From Capitella teleta (lineage: Eukaryota > Annelida > Polychaeta > Capitellidae), in the NCBI GenBank assembly GCA_000328365.1, contig KB297234.1, positions 68,845 through 132,844 on the forward strand: a stretch of 64,000 nt of DNA, given 5' to 3'. Both the position numbers and the translations under genes were made by a program. How positions within the stretch are numbered: the first letter of the stretch is position 1; each line of letters starts with the position of its first letter. Below are positions 14,445 to 25,626 of this stretch, piece by piece. The notes under the pieces are model-generated. The model was not told where the DNA came from and did not search any database. It worked only from the letters and a program-made list of their open reading frames with translations.

Positions 14445-14880
14445 CTGGGAAACAATCAAACATAATCAGAACAATCACAGAATATGTAATTCTTAGAACA
14501 AGAAGGGACCTATTACATAATAGTTCACTATGCATGTAGTTTGCATGGCGTGATAGGTGGTATGGCGTGGATTGTTTGTATGTTATAGTCTATTGTAAGA
14601 CAAGCAGTAATTGTATTACCATTTACTTACTGGCAACGGAATACTCCATGTATGGGCCAACGCATTTTTAGCAGCATGTTAAAGGGTATAATTATAGTGC
14701 ACTAGTATTACAAACGTAATGTAAGTCTACCTGACGCAATAGGTGATCACGGATGGACCAGCATACACTCGTGAATGACCCCACAACCTAATTTGATTAA
14801 CCTGAAACATTTATAAAAGTTATGTAACAGAGACACTCTCTTATAATTACGTCCGTAATAATCAGTCGATTGGGGCACTC

Positions 14881-15381
14881 ATGAAATATGTACAGATACC
14901 TGCTACATTCATCAGCTGTATGAATAATGTAGAAAGGACATTGCACACTATTGGTGGCATTCTTGTTATCGTTGTGGTCCTGCATTTAGCCCAACGGCAC
15001 AATATTCTGTTACCTGTGATCAAATTCCAGGTGCGCCGGGCAGCTCGGTCGGCTAGACTGCAATCTAATACAGCCATAAAATGGTATGCAGCTATACCAT
15101 GCACTGCCAATGCAATCAAACATCCACAATTCTACGGCGATATTTCTTCTGTCAAACGTCCGGACAATCATGTTCACACTTGCCTAAATGAACCACGATT
15201 GGCGCAGTTTTATCTCAACATCATTTCCACATATGGAGGGGGCATCAGAGAATCAATTGTCACCCGCGAGTGCTATTACAGTCCACTCCTATGCAAATTT
15301 ACAACCCTTGCTGGCGTTTTAACACCTCTCGTACGAGAAGCAGCAGCGGAATTGCGAGCAATGGTTCACCATTCGTTTTGA
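14881..15381 (+). other. Long open frame of uncertain status, 166 codons
   Basis: This is the longest plus-strand frame in the first 30 kb. It starts with ATG and opens with a moderately hydrophobic stretch (GGILVIVVVLHLA). I recognise no family. The opposite strand is also open over much of the same interval and offers a candidate exon (15014-15183). At most one strand is likely to code, and both may be chance. Confidence 0.2.
15014..15183 (-). CDS. Possible cysteine-rich ectodomain exon
   Basis: Between a TTTAG acceptor and a donor after CACAG (GTAACA), 170 bases are open on the minus strand. They encode a Trp- and Cys-containing stretch (SAWYSCIPFYGC), with another cysteine downstream. 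It exits in phase 2, fitting the acceptor at 14444. The acceptor is weak and the family is unknown, so this is only a lead. Confidence 0.22.
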
Positions 15382-18300
15382 ATATAGAGGTCTATTAATG
15401 GCATGGCAATACAGCCTTTGTGGTGACCATGATAGGCCTCAAACACAAAAATGCCTCCCCCTTTCAAAAGTCATGAGACTCTCTTATTACGAATCAACAC
15501 TCGAGAAAGTAAATAATGACCAAATCAAACATATTACATCACGCTAAGACCGATACTAAGAACTATACTCGACATATTGTTTTAGCTTAAGAATGTCAAA
15601 TTTTATGAATACTTACAAACACCCTCTGCTACACAATGAAGCTTTCTTGAGTGTGAATCCCCAGGGTTCCGTTATAGGGTTAACATTTAATCCAGATTCC
15701 GAGAAAATATAACAGGAAACGAAACCATCTTATGAATCATAGATGTGTCTATTCGCTGTCTTTCTCGGAAAAAAAGGAACTCCTAAGATTATCTTATCTA
15801 TTCACGTTCAAGGAATTAGTTGGGGTGTCACCTAAACCTGTAATGACCGTGACGACCTCTGTTCTGGGTGAACTTAGTGCTGAAAAAGTCAGAAATAAAA
15901 TAGATTTGATCATGTCAGCATGTAGTAGGAAGTTTGAGGGGTACCAGCAATAATAATTATTTAAACTTATGTCTAAACCATTCGGTCAGATATGTAATGC
16001 GATGACGGTCTGCAAATAATGGTGATATTGTAGTGAGGAACGTTTATGCAGTTGAACGATGGCCCAAGATGGGAGAATCCAGAAGAGATCAAATCAATTC
16101 GCATGGAGCATATCAGGGTCATTCTCCTTCGGTGTCTTAATCCCTCCTGCTTCTCATCAGTTCACGGACGAAGAATGTCATTGATATCAAATAAATTGTC
16201 ATCATTTAAGAGAGGGGCTAACGTAAGTTAATTCCACGTCCACGTCATAATAATCATAATAATAATAATAATAATAATCGTTAATAACTAGAGAAAAAAT
16301 GCATGCAGTGAGTCATCTAGAATCTTTAAAGGATAAACCAATAATTAATTGATTGAATCATCTCGCCTTCCGTTCCAAGATCTTATTTGGAAAAGGAACA
16401 TTCGGGACGTGTGTTTCCGAACGTTACTCTAAAGCAATGACCGAGGTGAATGGGAAGCAATTTCTTTGGACCCGATCAAAACTAGCATAGGTTCAAAAGA
16501 ACTGCACGTCATTTCATGACGATTTCATCTGCCCATCCATGGTGCACGTCGTTTTCAAGTTTTTCTGTATAATGATTTTTTTTCCTTACTTTGATTTAAT
16601 TGGGTGAGGCTAAACTACTTTGAATGCGATTGACTGCAATTAACTTTATTTTCATGTGATGAAAACAAAGGGCTTCCTGAAACTATTTTGTGTGGTCTTT
16701 GATTGCATTTGATTTAATTTCTACTGGTATTTATGTTTGCTGCAATTAATTTTACTGCATACTAGAACATTATATGCACAATGCATTCCAAAGCATACAT
16801 TCATCTTACAAACTACCAAATAACTTGAAACGAAATAATTGTTACAGCTAAAACATAATTAAACAGCTGATAGTAAAAAAAAAGCATGTTGGGTCAAATC
16901 AGTCCAAAGGTACAATCAATTCAATTGCTCAACAAAGTTGAATATAATTGAATCAATTGCGTATATCTTAAGAGTGTAATTGATCTTACCTCCAATACTT
17001 AGAAGTGTCTTGTTGTTTGCATTCGTGAACAGGCAGATGGAAAATTGATTGACGCGCACAGAGAATTTCATTAGATATTATTCCAATGCTAAATCTGTAT
17101 TCTTTTATGAGTATTCCTTCTCACGACTGGACATGTGGTTGTATGAGAGCATCAAACACCCCAGCACCATGTACCTCTGATTGGCAGTCTTAAAAGCCAG
17201 ACAATTTATTTTAGGGATCTCTGACTGACTTATTTCGGTCGGTACAGGGCAAGGAAACGACCCAGTAGAAAAGGGCATAGTCATTTTCAAAGTGATCTTG
17301 ATGAGTGTGCCAATGATGACCTTTCGATGAAACACTTCCCACTCATTGCGTCATCTTGTCGATGCTGTGTGCTTATAAAGTAACGTCATTTCCTTCTCTG
17401 ATGTGAATACATAATATAAATAGGTGCAGTTGATCTTTAAAAGTTTATAAACACTTATGACCATGAGACTTGCGTCCCAAATGATTGTAGTATTGATGGT
17501 GGAAGGGTTGGATGGATAATTATTAGTGGTGTGTATTTACATCCTTGGTCCAATATATTTCCTATCGTGTACATATACATACTGCAACCTCAAATTGGAG
17601 CTCTTATGAGCAAATGACTAATGGTTGAACAACAGCAGTGTTTGTCCTTTGTATTTTTTTCAGCCCGGCAAAAAAATAGCGGATGGCAAATAGCCCGCCA
17701 GACGGAAAGGTAAGCGAGCACAAGAGGTAACTGCTTGAAACAGACAGCAGTTTTGCGGGTCTTAAGAAGCCAGCCAAGACAAGAGCGCCGCCGTTCTACT
17801 GCCTCGTTCTTATGCCGCTTCTTTTTCCTGCTTCGGATCCGAGTAACGTGTGTTTTAGGGCTAAAACAGGAGAAATGAGAGCGTGCGTCAAAATCCAGGG
17901 TAGTGACGCAGAAGACGACGTGACCAACGTAAGAACAAAAGTGTGCACACAGATAGAAAAGATGCTCATGCATTTAGGGTGCTTTTGGGGGGCGTGCAGG
18001 CACTAGTGTTTTCGTGTTGCACAGAAACAGAATATACTCACCTAATGATGTGGCCGTGTCCATTTGTGCTATTGTATCTTATACACTGAATGAAATTGGC
18101 CAAAGATAGTGACATCAATTGTGCCGAAAGATCGTACGGATGAGTGCAATTGCAAGTAATCTTATAGGGAAAGTAGGTAAGCCTTATTATTGTACAGATA
18201 GTTATAGGTCGAACAATTTCTGTAGAATTTTCGAGATAGTGGCGCAATGGAGATACTTATATGCAGGTAATTCAGGAAACCCCAGATATTGCACACAATT

Positions 18301-20214
18301 TGAAATTATATTCGTAAGTTATACTCGTTGTGAGCAAGTCTCTGATTACCAAAAAAAATCAGAAATTCAAGGACTTTATGCCGACGTCGTTCAATTTCGA
18401 CCAGCGAGGTCGTTTCGGGCATGGCCTAGTTTCTTATAATATACCACTCAAGAGGCTACTCCTTAAAATAGTCCATCTTGTATACCGTCAACAGAACTCC
18501 ATAGTTGTCAATTAATAAACTCCATGGTTGTCAATTAATAAACTCCATGGTTGTCAATTGAGAAACTCAATTGTTCTCAATTGAGAAATTTCATGTTGTC
18601 AATTGAGAAACTCCATGGTTGTCAATTAAGAAACACACGTACCATGATTGTCAATCGAGAATCTCGATAATAAGATCGATTTTCAATTATTAGTAACATT
18701 GTCCTTATTAATTGGGCGAATCATCAGAATGAATGGCCTCGTAAGATGTGTTTATTAGAATTTAATGTAAAACTACATGCAAAGCGCAATAGAACAAGCA
18801 AAATGTTAAGCACACCTCAACGTCGATTCGCTACGCGCCAATCGACGTCTTCGGTGTTATTCGATTGACAAGAAGTGTTAAATTCGGTTTCACGACCATG
18901 TACTTTGCCTCGCCCTCTATCAAACACAGGTGGCTGTGTTTTTATCTGCCTTTCCTTTACAATGTATATTTGGTGTGTAAAGAAGAGACTAATCGCATTT
19001 ACTATCTTAAGAAATCCTTAAGTGAACAGTCCCTGATTGTATTTATTAATATGCTATAGAATTGATACTTTGAATACTGTTGTAAACTCTTGTAAAATGC
19101 GAGTAATTCAGCGGAAAATTTACTTGCAACCTGTGCATACAAATGCGGTACGCAATGATCAAACGTGCATTGCTATACGCTATTTGCATTTATACTATTT
19201 TCTGTAAATATTTGAAGCACGCTGTGCATTTGGACCAATCCCAATACAATGATTAAAAATCGATGTGCTTATTTTAATCAACGGGAAGATGTGTACTCTG
19301 ATTAAGACCCGCTATGACATAACCGAAAGGGAATTTTCATGAATATGTCAGCCGCCACAAGAACAACAGACCGAGAATGGCAGGGGAGCAGATATCAGAG
19401 TGTTACAAAGTGCACAATTATGGCATCTGTCAATACCATTTTCAGGTGCTTGTAACCAAATTCTTTGCAGGATACCATACGTAAAAAATCAATGGCAAAT
19501 TACATGCTGTCGATTTCAATTGTGATAAATTTGTGATGAAGAAAACAGAGATTGATCAGCTAGCCATGTATGACAACCATCCATGCCATATCAGATGTGA
19601 TGCAGTTGGCTTTGTTTTGCGTGTACATCGTATTTGAATATACACGATGATTGAAAAAAAATAAAACAAGTTAAATATAATATATGCCCGTAGAATATAT
19701 AATATTACGACTTCGATCTTTCAGCTTTATGGTCGTCAGCCACAGTAGGGAGTTGGTGCTTTTTGTTCATCTGAATGCCGGTGCATTATAGATGCATATA
19801 CCTCTCCTGTGCCCTCCTATGCATCCATGCACCATCACCATTCTCCCCTCATCCCATTGGACCCATCCTTATGCTTCCTAATTTTTTTTTTTTTTTTGCT
19901 TGAAGCGTAAAACAGAACGCGGAGATATACGAAACCGCCAGCCATCATCGTCAACAGTGTCGTAAACCAAGTGCCCCAATCGCTAAGCTCTGTAGCTGCC
20001 AATCCTGCGGCCTGACACATTGTCCAAGCTATATTGCATTGTTTGTGCAATTTGGTGCAGTGCTGGACAAGTCCATGTGAGGTTGATTGACTGTGTAATA
20101 TATATTTATATGGCAGTCATTTTGATACACTCCATATGTATGGCTCAGTTGTACATGTACAAGAAATACGAGTGGATAGGTACAGTTCAAAAGATGAAGG
20201 ATCATCATATCTCA
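15184..20214. other. Gene-poor spacer with a minisatellite
   Basis: No gene is supported. It contains an (AAT)n run near 16255-16280 and the minisatellite at 18489-18666. The minus-strand frame at 17590-17973 shows no domain and no good splice context. Confidence 0.45.
18489..18666. repeat. Minisatellite, 22-23 bp unit, about 7 copies
   Basis: The unit AACTCCATGGTTGTCAATTAAT repeats head to tail. The first three units are almost identical and the later ones drift (TTGAG or TTAAG endings). The inner part TTGTCAATT is kept in most units. Array and flanks are AT-rich and no gene overlaps. Confidence 0.85.
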
Positions 20215-20395
20215 GATAACAAGGGTTGAGCCAATTTCTCAGGCTCTCCTATAAATATTAAATGAGGCGAGGGCTCAATTATAAGAACCCTGCGCACATC
20301 CTCTGAGGAGTCTTCTTGCGACACCCGCCGAACAAAAGCAGGACTCTGAACCGGAGAATAATGTCCAAAGAGCAACCTGAAGGGCTGCGTACGGG
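20215..20395 (-). repeat. Unclassified dispersed repeat, copy 2
   Basis: Reverse-oriented partner of 6380-6535. The minus strand keeps the frame with LIIEPSPHLI followed by IGEPEKLAQPL. The similarity starts near a CTCTTTGGACATT stretch and ends before the ATCTGAGATATG flank. There are no clear terminal repeats or target duplications. Confidence 0.65.
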
Positions 20396-22910
20396 ACCGA
20401 CCGACACGGTGGGCGAGCATTGTGTTTCGGAAGCATCAGGAATGCAATTATCGGCACGGACACACGTGCTGGCGTCGCTTTTTCTTTTATTTGAACATTC
20501 CCTTAGAAATGTTGACTACAAATATATTTTGGCAACAAATAGTGTGTCAGGATTCAAAACTCTACAAAAAAAGGTATCAATGACATTCCTTGGCCATAGG
20601 TGTAGTGTTCCTTGTGGAGACTTTGACCTCAGCTCTAAAACTTCTAGATGTACATGTATCTCAGTTTTATTCAAAATATGTAACACTCCATGCAAACAAA
20701 TGCATTCCAAGTGCATTAAAATATTTTATTTACTTTTTGGGCTTTAAAAGAAAAAATATATATATATCTGCATATAGGCAATAATTGAGCTATTTTTAAA
20801 GCAGGTCATCATAACGTCCAATCAGCGATTGCTTAATTAATTTGAGATCTCATTAGGTGAATGGCGAGAGATATGCTATGGGTATACGCGTTCATTATGC
20901 ATGGATTATGCACTGAAATACACAAGACTGAACGGCTGGCAGACTCACTAAGTGGTTTAATGCGGATCCGTCAGATGCAATGCCTGGGAATTATTCTCCT
21001 ATTAACCATTGACGAATTATCCCTTCAACCAATTAATCGCTTCTCTTGTGTAGCACCTCTACGTGTATATCTCCTCATTTAGATCTCTGTATATACCAAG
21101 AATACACTAAATGTTTTGTTGACTTCTCCAAAGCCAGCTTGACCGAATCTTCAGTGAAATATATAATTGAATTTATCCATAGATCTTCATTTGTATACTA
21201 TAGCGTAAAGTATTGGTTACCGGGACCGACGTGAACGGAACAAGTTTTTTCATGATTTCATTAACAATGCTTGAATTGCAGGCGCGAGTCGCAATATGGC
21301 GTCGGTCGCCTTAAAAGCCCCTGCACTCGCTCTGACTACAAAAAGTGTATCGAGATTCCAAAACAACAAAAATACAGGCGTCAGTTCTGGTGACGATTCA
21401 TTTGATTAGGGTGTTTTTAAATGATTATTTTCTGCCTGCAGAAATGCGTTATTCAAAAGAACTCGATCATCTTCGTTATCGCAGATTTGGAGGTTGAAAT
21501 GATTTTATTTCACAGGTTTGTTTTGACCATCAATGTGCATCATATAACATACTATATAGTACCATAATATACTATATAGTATATATAGTACCGTTTTAAA
21601 TTACTCCATAAGCCCGGTGCACAGACTCAATATTGATTATTGGGTATTATGATAATATTATTGACTCACCTGTGTTCATCTTGTACCTTCATATGTGTAT
21701 ACGTCGATGACTATGATGATGGAGAGGAGGAATTAAGCGGATATGGCCGCGGCCGATATGAGTGACTGGCTGCCGCTGGAATTTCTATTTGCGATGGCGT
21801 AATTCCGTGACACATAATAAGAAACAAGGAGTCCGGTAATCCTGCTGTCCGCTGTCGCCACCTGGTCGAACACTCGAACCTTTTTTACGATTGATGCTGC
21901 AGCTGTATCGAGAAGACCTGTCATCCACGGATCTTTAGGAGGGGTGAATGGCGAATATTTTTAGAAAACTTCCTCTTCGTCTTCTTTTTAAAGTCGATAC
22001 TCCAACGTGAGCATTGATTGTTTTATACAAAATAGGTTTTGTATAATAATTGTTCATACGAATGTATTATATGAGAAAATTGATATCAACATTATACTTC
22101 AGTCCGTTTATCGGAACGACAGGCCAGTGTTGCATAGAAGCGAGTCAGGCATTCTTCTGATATTTGGTTATATCATCACGGTTCATGCTACTGATATTAC
22201 ATCATTATATTATTATTATTATTATTATGATATTACATCATCACAGCGACGAACAAAGAAGTTTGCAATTACACGAGTGCCAAACTTCCTCAAGAGGAAG
22301 AAAATGTCATCGGATGCTTGATCCGTCGATCTTTATTGCAGAATAGAAGGCTGAAGTGTCATTTAATACTATAGGATCAATTACTAATGATATGCCAAAA
22401 AGACACATGAAATATTGTGCATCAAATCACGTAGAATGTTCAGCAGCTCGAAATGAAAACTTAACTGAATAAAATGTGGAAAACATGCATTGAACTTTGT
22501 TTCTGTGGGATTTAGAACTATAGTATTACTGGGAATATACCCATCAACCCGGGACGCATAGACCCTGTATAACAACGCTTACATGTTAGTTAATTAATAT
22601 TTAATTAATATTACGGTTTCTTTTCCGACAGAATAATTAATATATCACTTGTAATGACAGATAATTACGCAAAAACTTAGCAGGAAATCACTTTTAGAGC
22701 AAACATCAGTTTTCGGGATGTCATTTCCTGGTATGAAATTAGTGCTCGTCGCAATAACAGCAAAAACAGCATTTCGATTTTGGTCAATGGTTGTCTATGT
22801 TACACGGTAGAGTTACATAGATATGAAGATTAGCCTCTTATTATACACCAGATAGGATTTCACTCATGAAATGTGACCATCTCGCCTAAAGTCAACTTCG
22901 AGGTTGTAAT
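20396..22910. other. Gene-poor spacer
   Basis: I see no supported gene. There is a (TAT)n stretch near 22207-22230 and a cluster of short TACTATATAGTA self-complementary words near 21550-21595. A minus-strand frame at 21733-21924 is open but has no recognised motif. Confidence 0.45.
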
Positions 22911-22968
22911 TTAAGAAACTCGAGAAATATGCAGATGAAACGATCTGCATATTTCCCGAGTTTTTTAA
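22911..22968. repeat. Imperfect hairpin, about 25 bp arms
   Basis: The left arm (TTAAGAAACTCGAGAAATAT then GCAGAT) is answered by ATCTGCATATTTCCCGAGTT followed by TTTTAA, with a loop of about six bases. The arms differ at only one or two places. It could be a small foldback element or an RNA hairpin. Confidence 0.7.
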
Positions 22969-23388
22969 ATGACAACACTTCCTAGAAATATATATATATA
23001 TATATATTTTTTTTTTTTTTATCAGACGAACCATCGAAAGGAATAATAGGCTAATGAAAAGATGTATCGCGTCGTGTGCGCAAAGAAACATATCTCACAA
23101 AAACAACAATAACAACAACAACAAAATGCTAACCACGGCTCCGACGGCGAATCCTTACGCGAACCGCTGCCTGTGATTTTATCTATTCGTCCATTCGATT
23201 ATCGCATATTTCAATAGGGTAAGCGCCGATAACCCAGAAGTAAAACCCCGCGCATGCGCAGAACATAGTAAAAGAGCAGACGCAGTTTTGGTGGGACATT
23301 TAACCAGCGAATATATGCATCAGTTAACGTGCAGTGATCGATAGATGCAGTTTTCTTTTTGCTCTTTTCATGTTGACAATACTGAAAA

Positions 23389-23610
23389 ATGCCAGTGAAG
23401 CACTGCATATGGGGTAACTGTCGCTCCGATATTAAGAATCCCGCCGAGCATGCATTTATGGGGTGTGTTTAATGTTTTCAAACTTGGGTGAAAGCTTGCG
23501 GGCGTGAACATTTCGCCGTCGACAGAGTGACACATGTATTTGTTCGATGCTTTTAAATTTTTGTCCACGGGTCGGGACCTACTGACGCATATCAAAACCC
23601 ACCCCAGTAG
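23389..23610 (+). pseudogene. THAP zinc-finger domain relic
   Basis: An ATG opens MPVKHCIWGNCRSD, a typical THAP start with the first two zinc-binding cysteines. A second piece in another frame gives WVKACGREHF, close to the family pattern WIKACGRPH. A third gives GSGPTDAYQNP, close to the GPT..YP.P tail that follows the HF of the C2CH motif. The pieces lie in the right order, but in-frame stops and frame changes separate them. THAP domains bind DNA and occur both in P-element-type and other DNA transposases and in host factors, so the source cannot be told. It is a decayed copy, not a working gene. Confidence 0.6.
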
Positions 23611-23932
23611 ACATGCATGCTTCTAAGGCCGAAATGTCTCCGTTTCTGTACAAGAAGAGGACATCTGCTGCCAGGACTCCAGCTTAAGCAGAGATGACAC
23701 CTCTTGGGGAATGTCAACCCTTAGTTGCCAAGAGACTCAAGTTATCTGGCGTGTATCTATATGATATCGTGAAATAAATGTACGTTCAATGTGTATAATA
23801 CAATTCATTGGGTGCATTATACATGTGTAAGTGTATAATCAAATCAATCATCAAGTTAAGATCTTCATGATTTTTTTTTTAGAGCTCCACACACTGCTTT
23901 AATTGAGGCACCGAGTGACTTCAATTGCAATT

Positions 23933-24200
23933 AGACCCGATCAGGCCACGGGCGTCTTGATTGTGAATTATAATTGTAATTCTTTATAATTGTAATTTTT
24001 CGGTGACTCTGCAGTGCTGCCCAACTGCGTAACAAGGCCGGGCGCTGTGTACTACTGTTTATGGTGGTATGCAGATTAAAGAACCCTTGGGATTTATTGA
24101 TAAGAGTAGGAAAAAACCCTGGTCCCGGGGCATTCTGTTCTGGCGCCCGTATCATCCGAATGGTTTGGGTGGAGCTGTAAAGCCCCATCATATCATATAT
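23933..24200 (-). repeat. SINE-like dispersed repeat, longest copy
   Basis: On the minus strand this starts with the head GGGGCTTTACAGCTCCACCC and continues through a CCCCGGGACCAGGG segment. It then has GGGTTCTTTAATCTGCATACC, given here only up to its core, and a run containing AACAGTAGTACACAGCGCCC. From memory this layout resembles a repeat type common in marine invertebrate genomes. Three shorter relatives lie at 1247, 1571 and 54170. The open frame across it is incidental. Confidence 0.6.
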
Positions 24201-24424
24201 TCGTCTCAGATGCCGTGAGGTGGTTGCACTCAAGCTTTGATCTCAGTTAAATAACAAAAGCTTTGGTGGCTCTTCGAATCTCTCTGATGCATTCATACAT
24301 CGTACATAGCTAAAGATCAGTCAAGGGAGTTATCTATTATTGTTTCCGTTAAAGATCTCAATCAGAACACCAAATTTATAGTAAATTTTGTTAATTTACA
24401 TCATCAACCATCATATGTCATGAT

Positions 24425-24733
24425 TTAATAAATTTTATTTTCTTTCGAAAAGTCAGGATCTTGCTCAAGATGCAGGCCATCAACACACATGCACAGTTCC
24501 ACTAATTCTGCTTTACGATATCCCGTAGAAGAAACACCACGACCTTTCCAGTAACGCTGCAAATCTTGGACTTTTCCCGAATTCAATTTCTCCATTAGAC
24601 GCCAGGATAGAAATGATTTTTTTGGTCCCACCTGCGAAACTAAGTCAACTCTGCGCGCCGCTCTGCGCATGCGCGATCGAAAGGTTATTGGCACATAAGC
24701 TATATTTGGTTTCGGTGCACTGCAAACGCTCAA
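24425..24733 (-). CDS. ORF with SAP-like domain, probably part of a repeated gene
   Basis: The frame is open for 102 codons. The conserved part begins at the Met encoded at 24595 and reads KVQDLQRYWKGRGVSSTGYR then KAELVELC. This fits the SAP helix-turn-helix pattern (L..dL...L...G....G.K.eLv.l), a DNA-binding motif of about 35 residues. Similar SAP starts are common in large multicopy families of invertebrate genomes, some linked to transposable elements. Here the ORF stops shortly after the domain, so it is either a first exon or a fragment. I found no matching downstream exon. Confidence 0.4.
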   Translation of the reverse strand: MSVCSAPKPNIAYVPITFRSRMRRAARRVDLVSQVGPKKSFLSWRLMEKLNSGKVQDLQRYWKGRGVSSTGYRKAELVELCMCVDGLHLEQDPDFSKENKIY

Positions 24734-25595
24734 ATTGTGAGCAATAATCTATTAATTAACAAAAGTGTGCTTGGTTTTATCTATTCTGTGATTTTAAACA
24801 CACCAATGGACACTTTCATTGTCATCGGAGTGCACTAGTTGACCCCTGCAGGCCGTGGGGATTTCTTTTCCTTTACGGATATTTTGTCTGTTGCCTCTTC
24901 TGGTCAGATCTTTTTTTCGCCGTGTAGTTGGGCATGCAATACGATTTACGAATAAATGTATGAATTATAATCTAAATTTAATTCGGGTAGACGTTTATTT
25001 ACATTATTTAGTGCCAATTCTGGAATTCGCATATGGCTCCAATGAAGGAATTATCACCTTTTTCACAATCGGACGATAGGCCGACGTCCTACCTGGTATA
25101 ATTATCACAGGGAGCGGATCTCAATATGTGTGTATACAGGTGTACAAACTAATAAAACACAACCCAAATGGCAGGTAATAGATAATTCGGCAATGCAATG
25201 TGTTCACTGTGAAACACTGGGTATTCCAAGGAAGTGATCTGCAATCAGCATGTCTGTTCTGAAAGGGACCAAGAAATTATGTCAAAGCAATTAGTTTTCA
25301 GTTTCAAAAGATAATTCGATGATGAGCCAGTGCCGTGAGGTGATTTCTAGGAATGCAACTGATAGCATTGCATAATGACTGTTAAATCCTTATTTAGAAT
25401 AGCATTTTTATCATTCCAATATGACTATGTGATGTTCACTTGATGAACATGAAAGAGAAAGTGAAGTTGTTTTTGCTATTGTTATTGTTTTTTGGTTTGT
25501 TTGGGGTTTTTTTTTTTTTTTTTTTTTTTTTTTCTGGGGCGGGGGTGCTTTTTGTTTTTCAAATTCGGTCTTTTAACAATTTATGTGTTGTTTAT

Positions 25596-25626
<31 letters not shown>

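Noticed and set aside
17590-17973. 127-codon minus-strand frame.
   Set aside because: No motif, no supporting splice sites and mixed composition; likely chance.
18489-18666. CRISPR-like repeat array.
   Set aside because: There are no unique spacers between units; it is a contiguous minisatellite in animal DNA.
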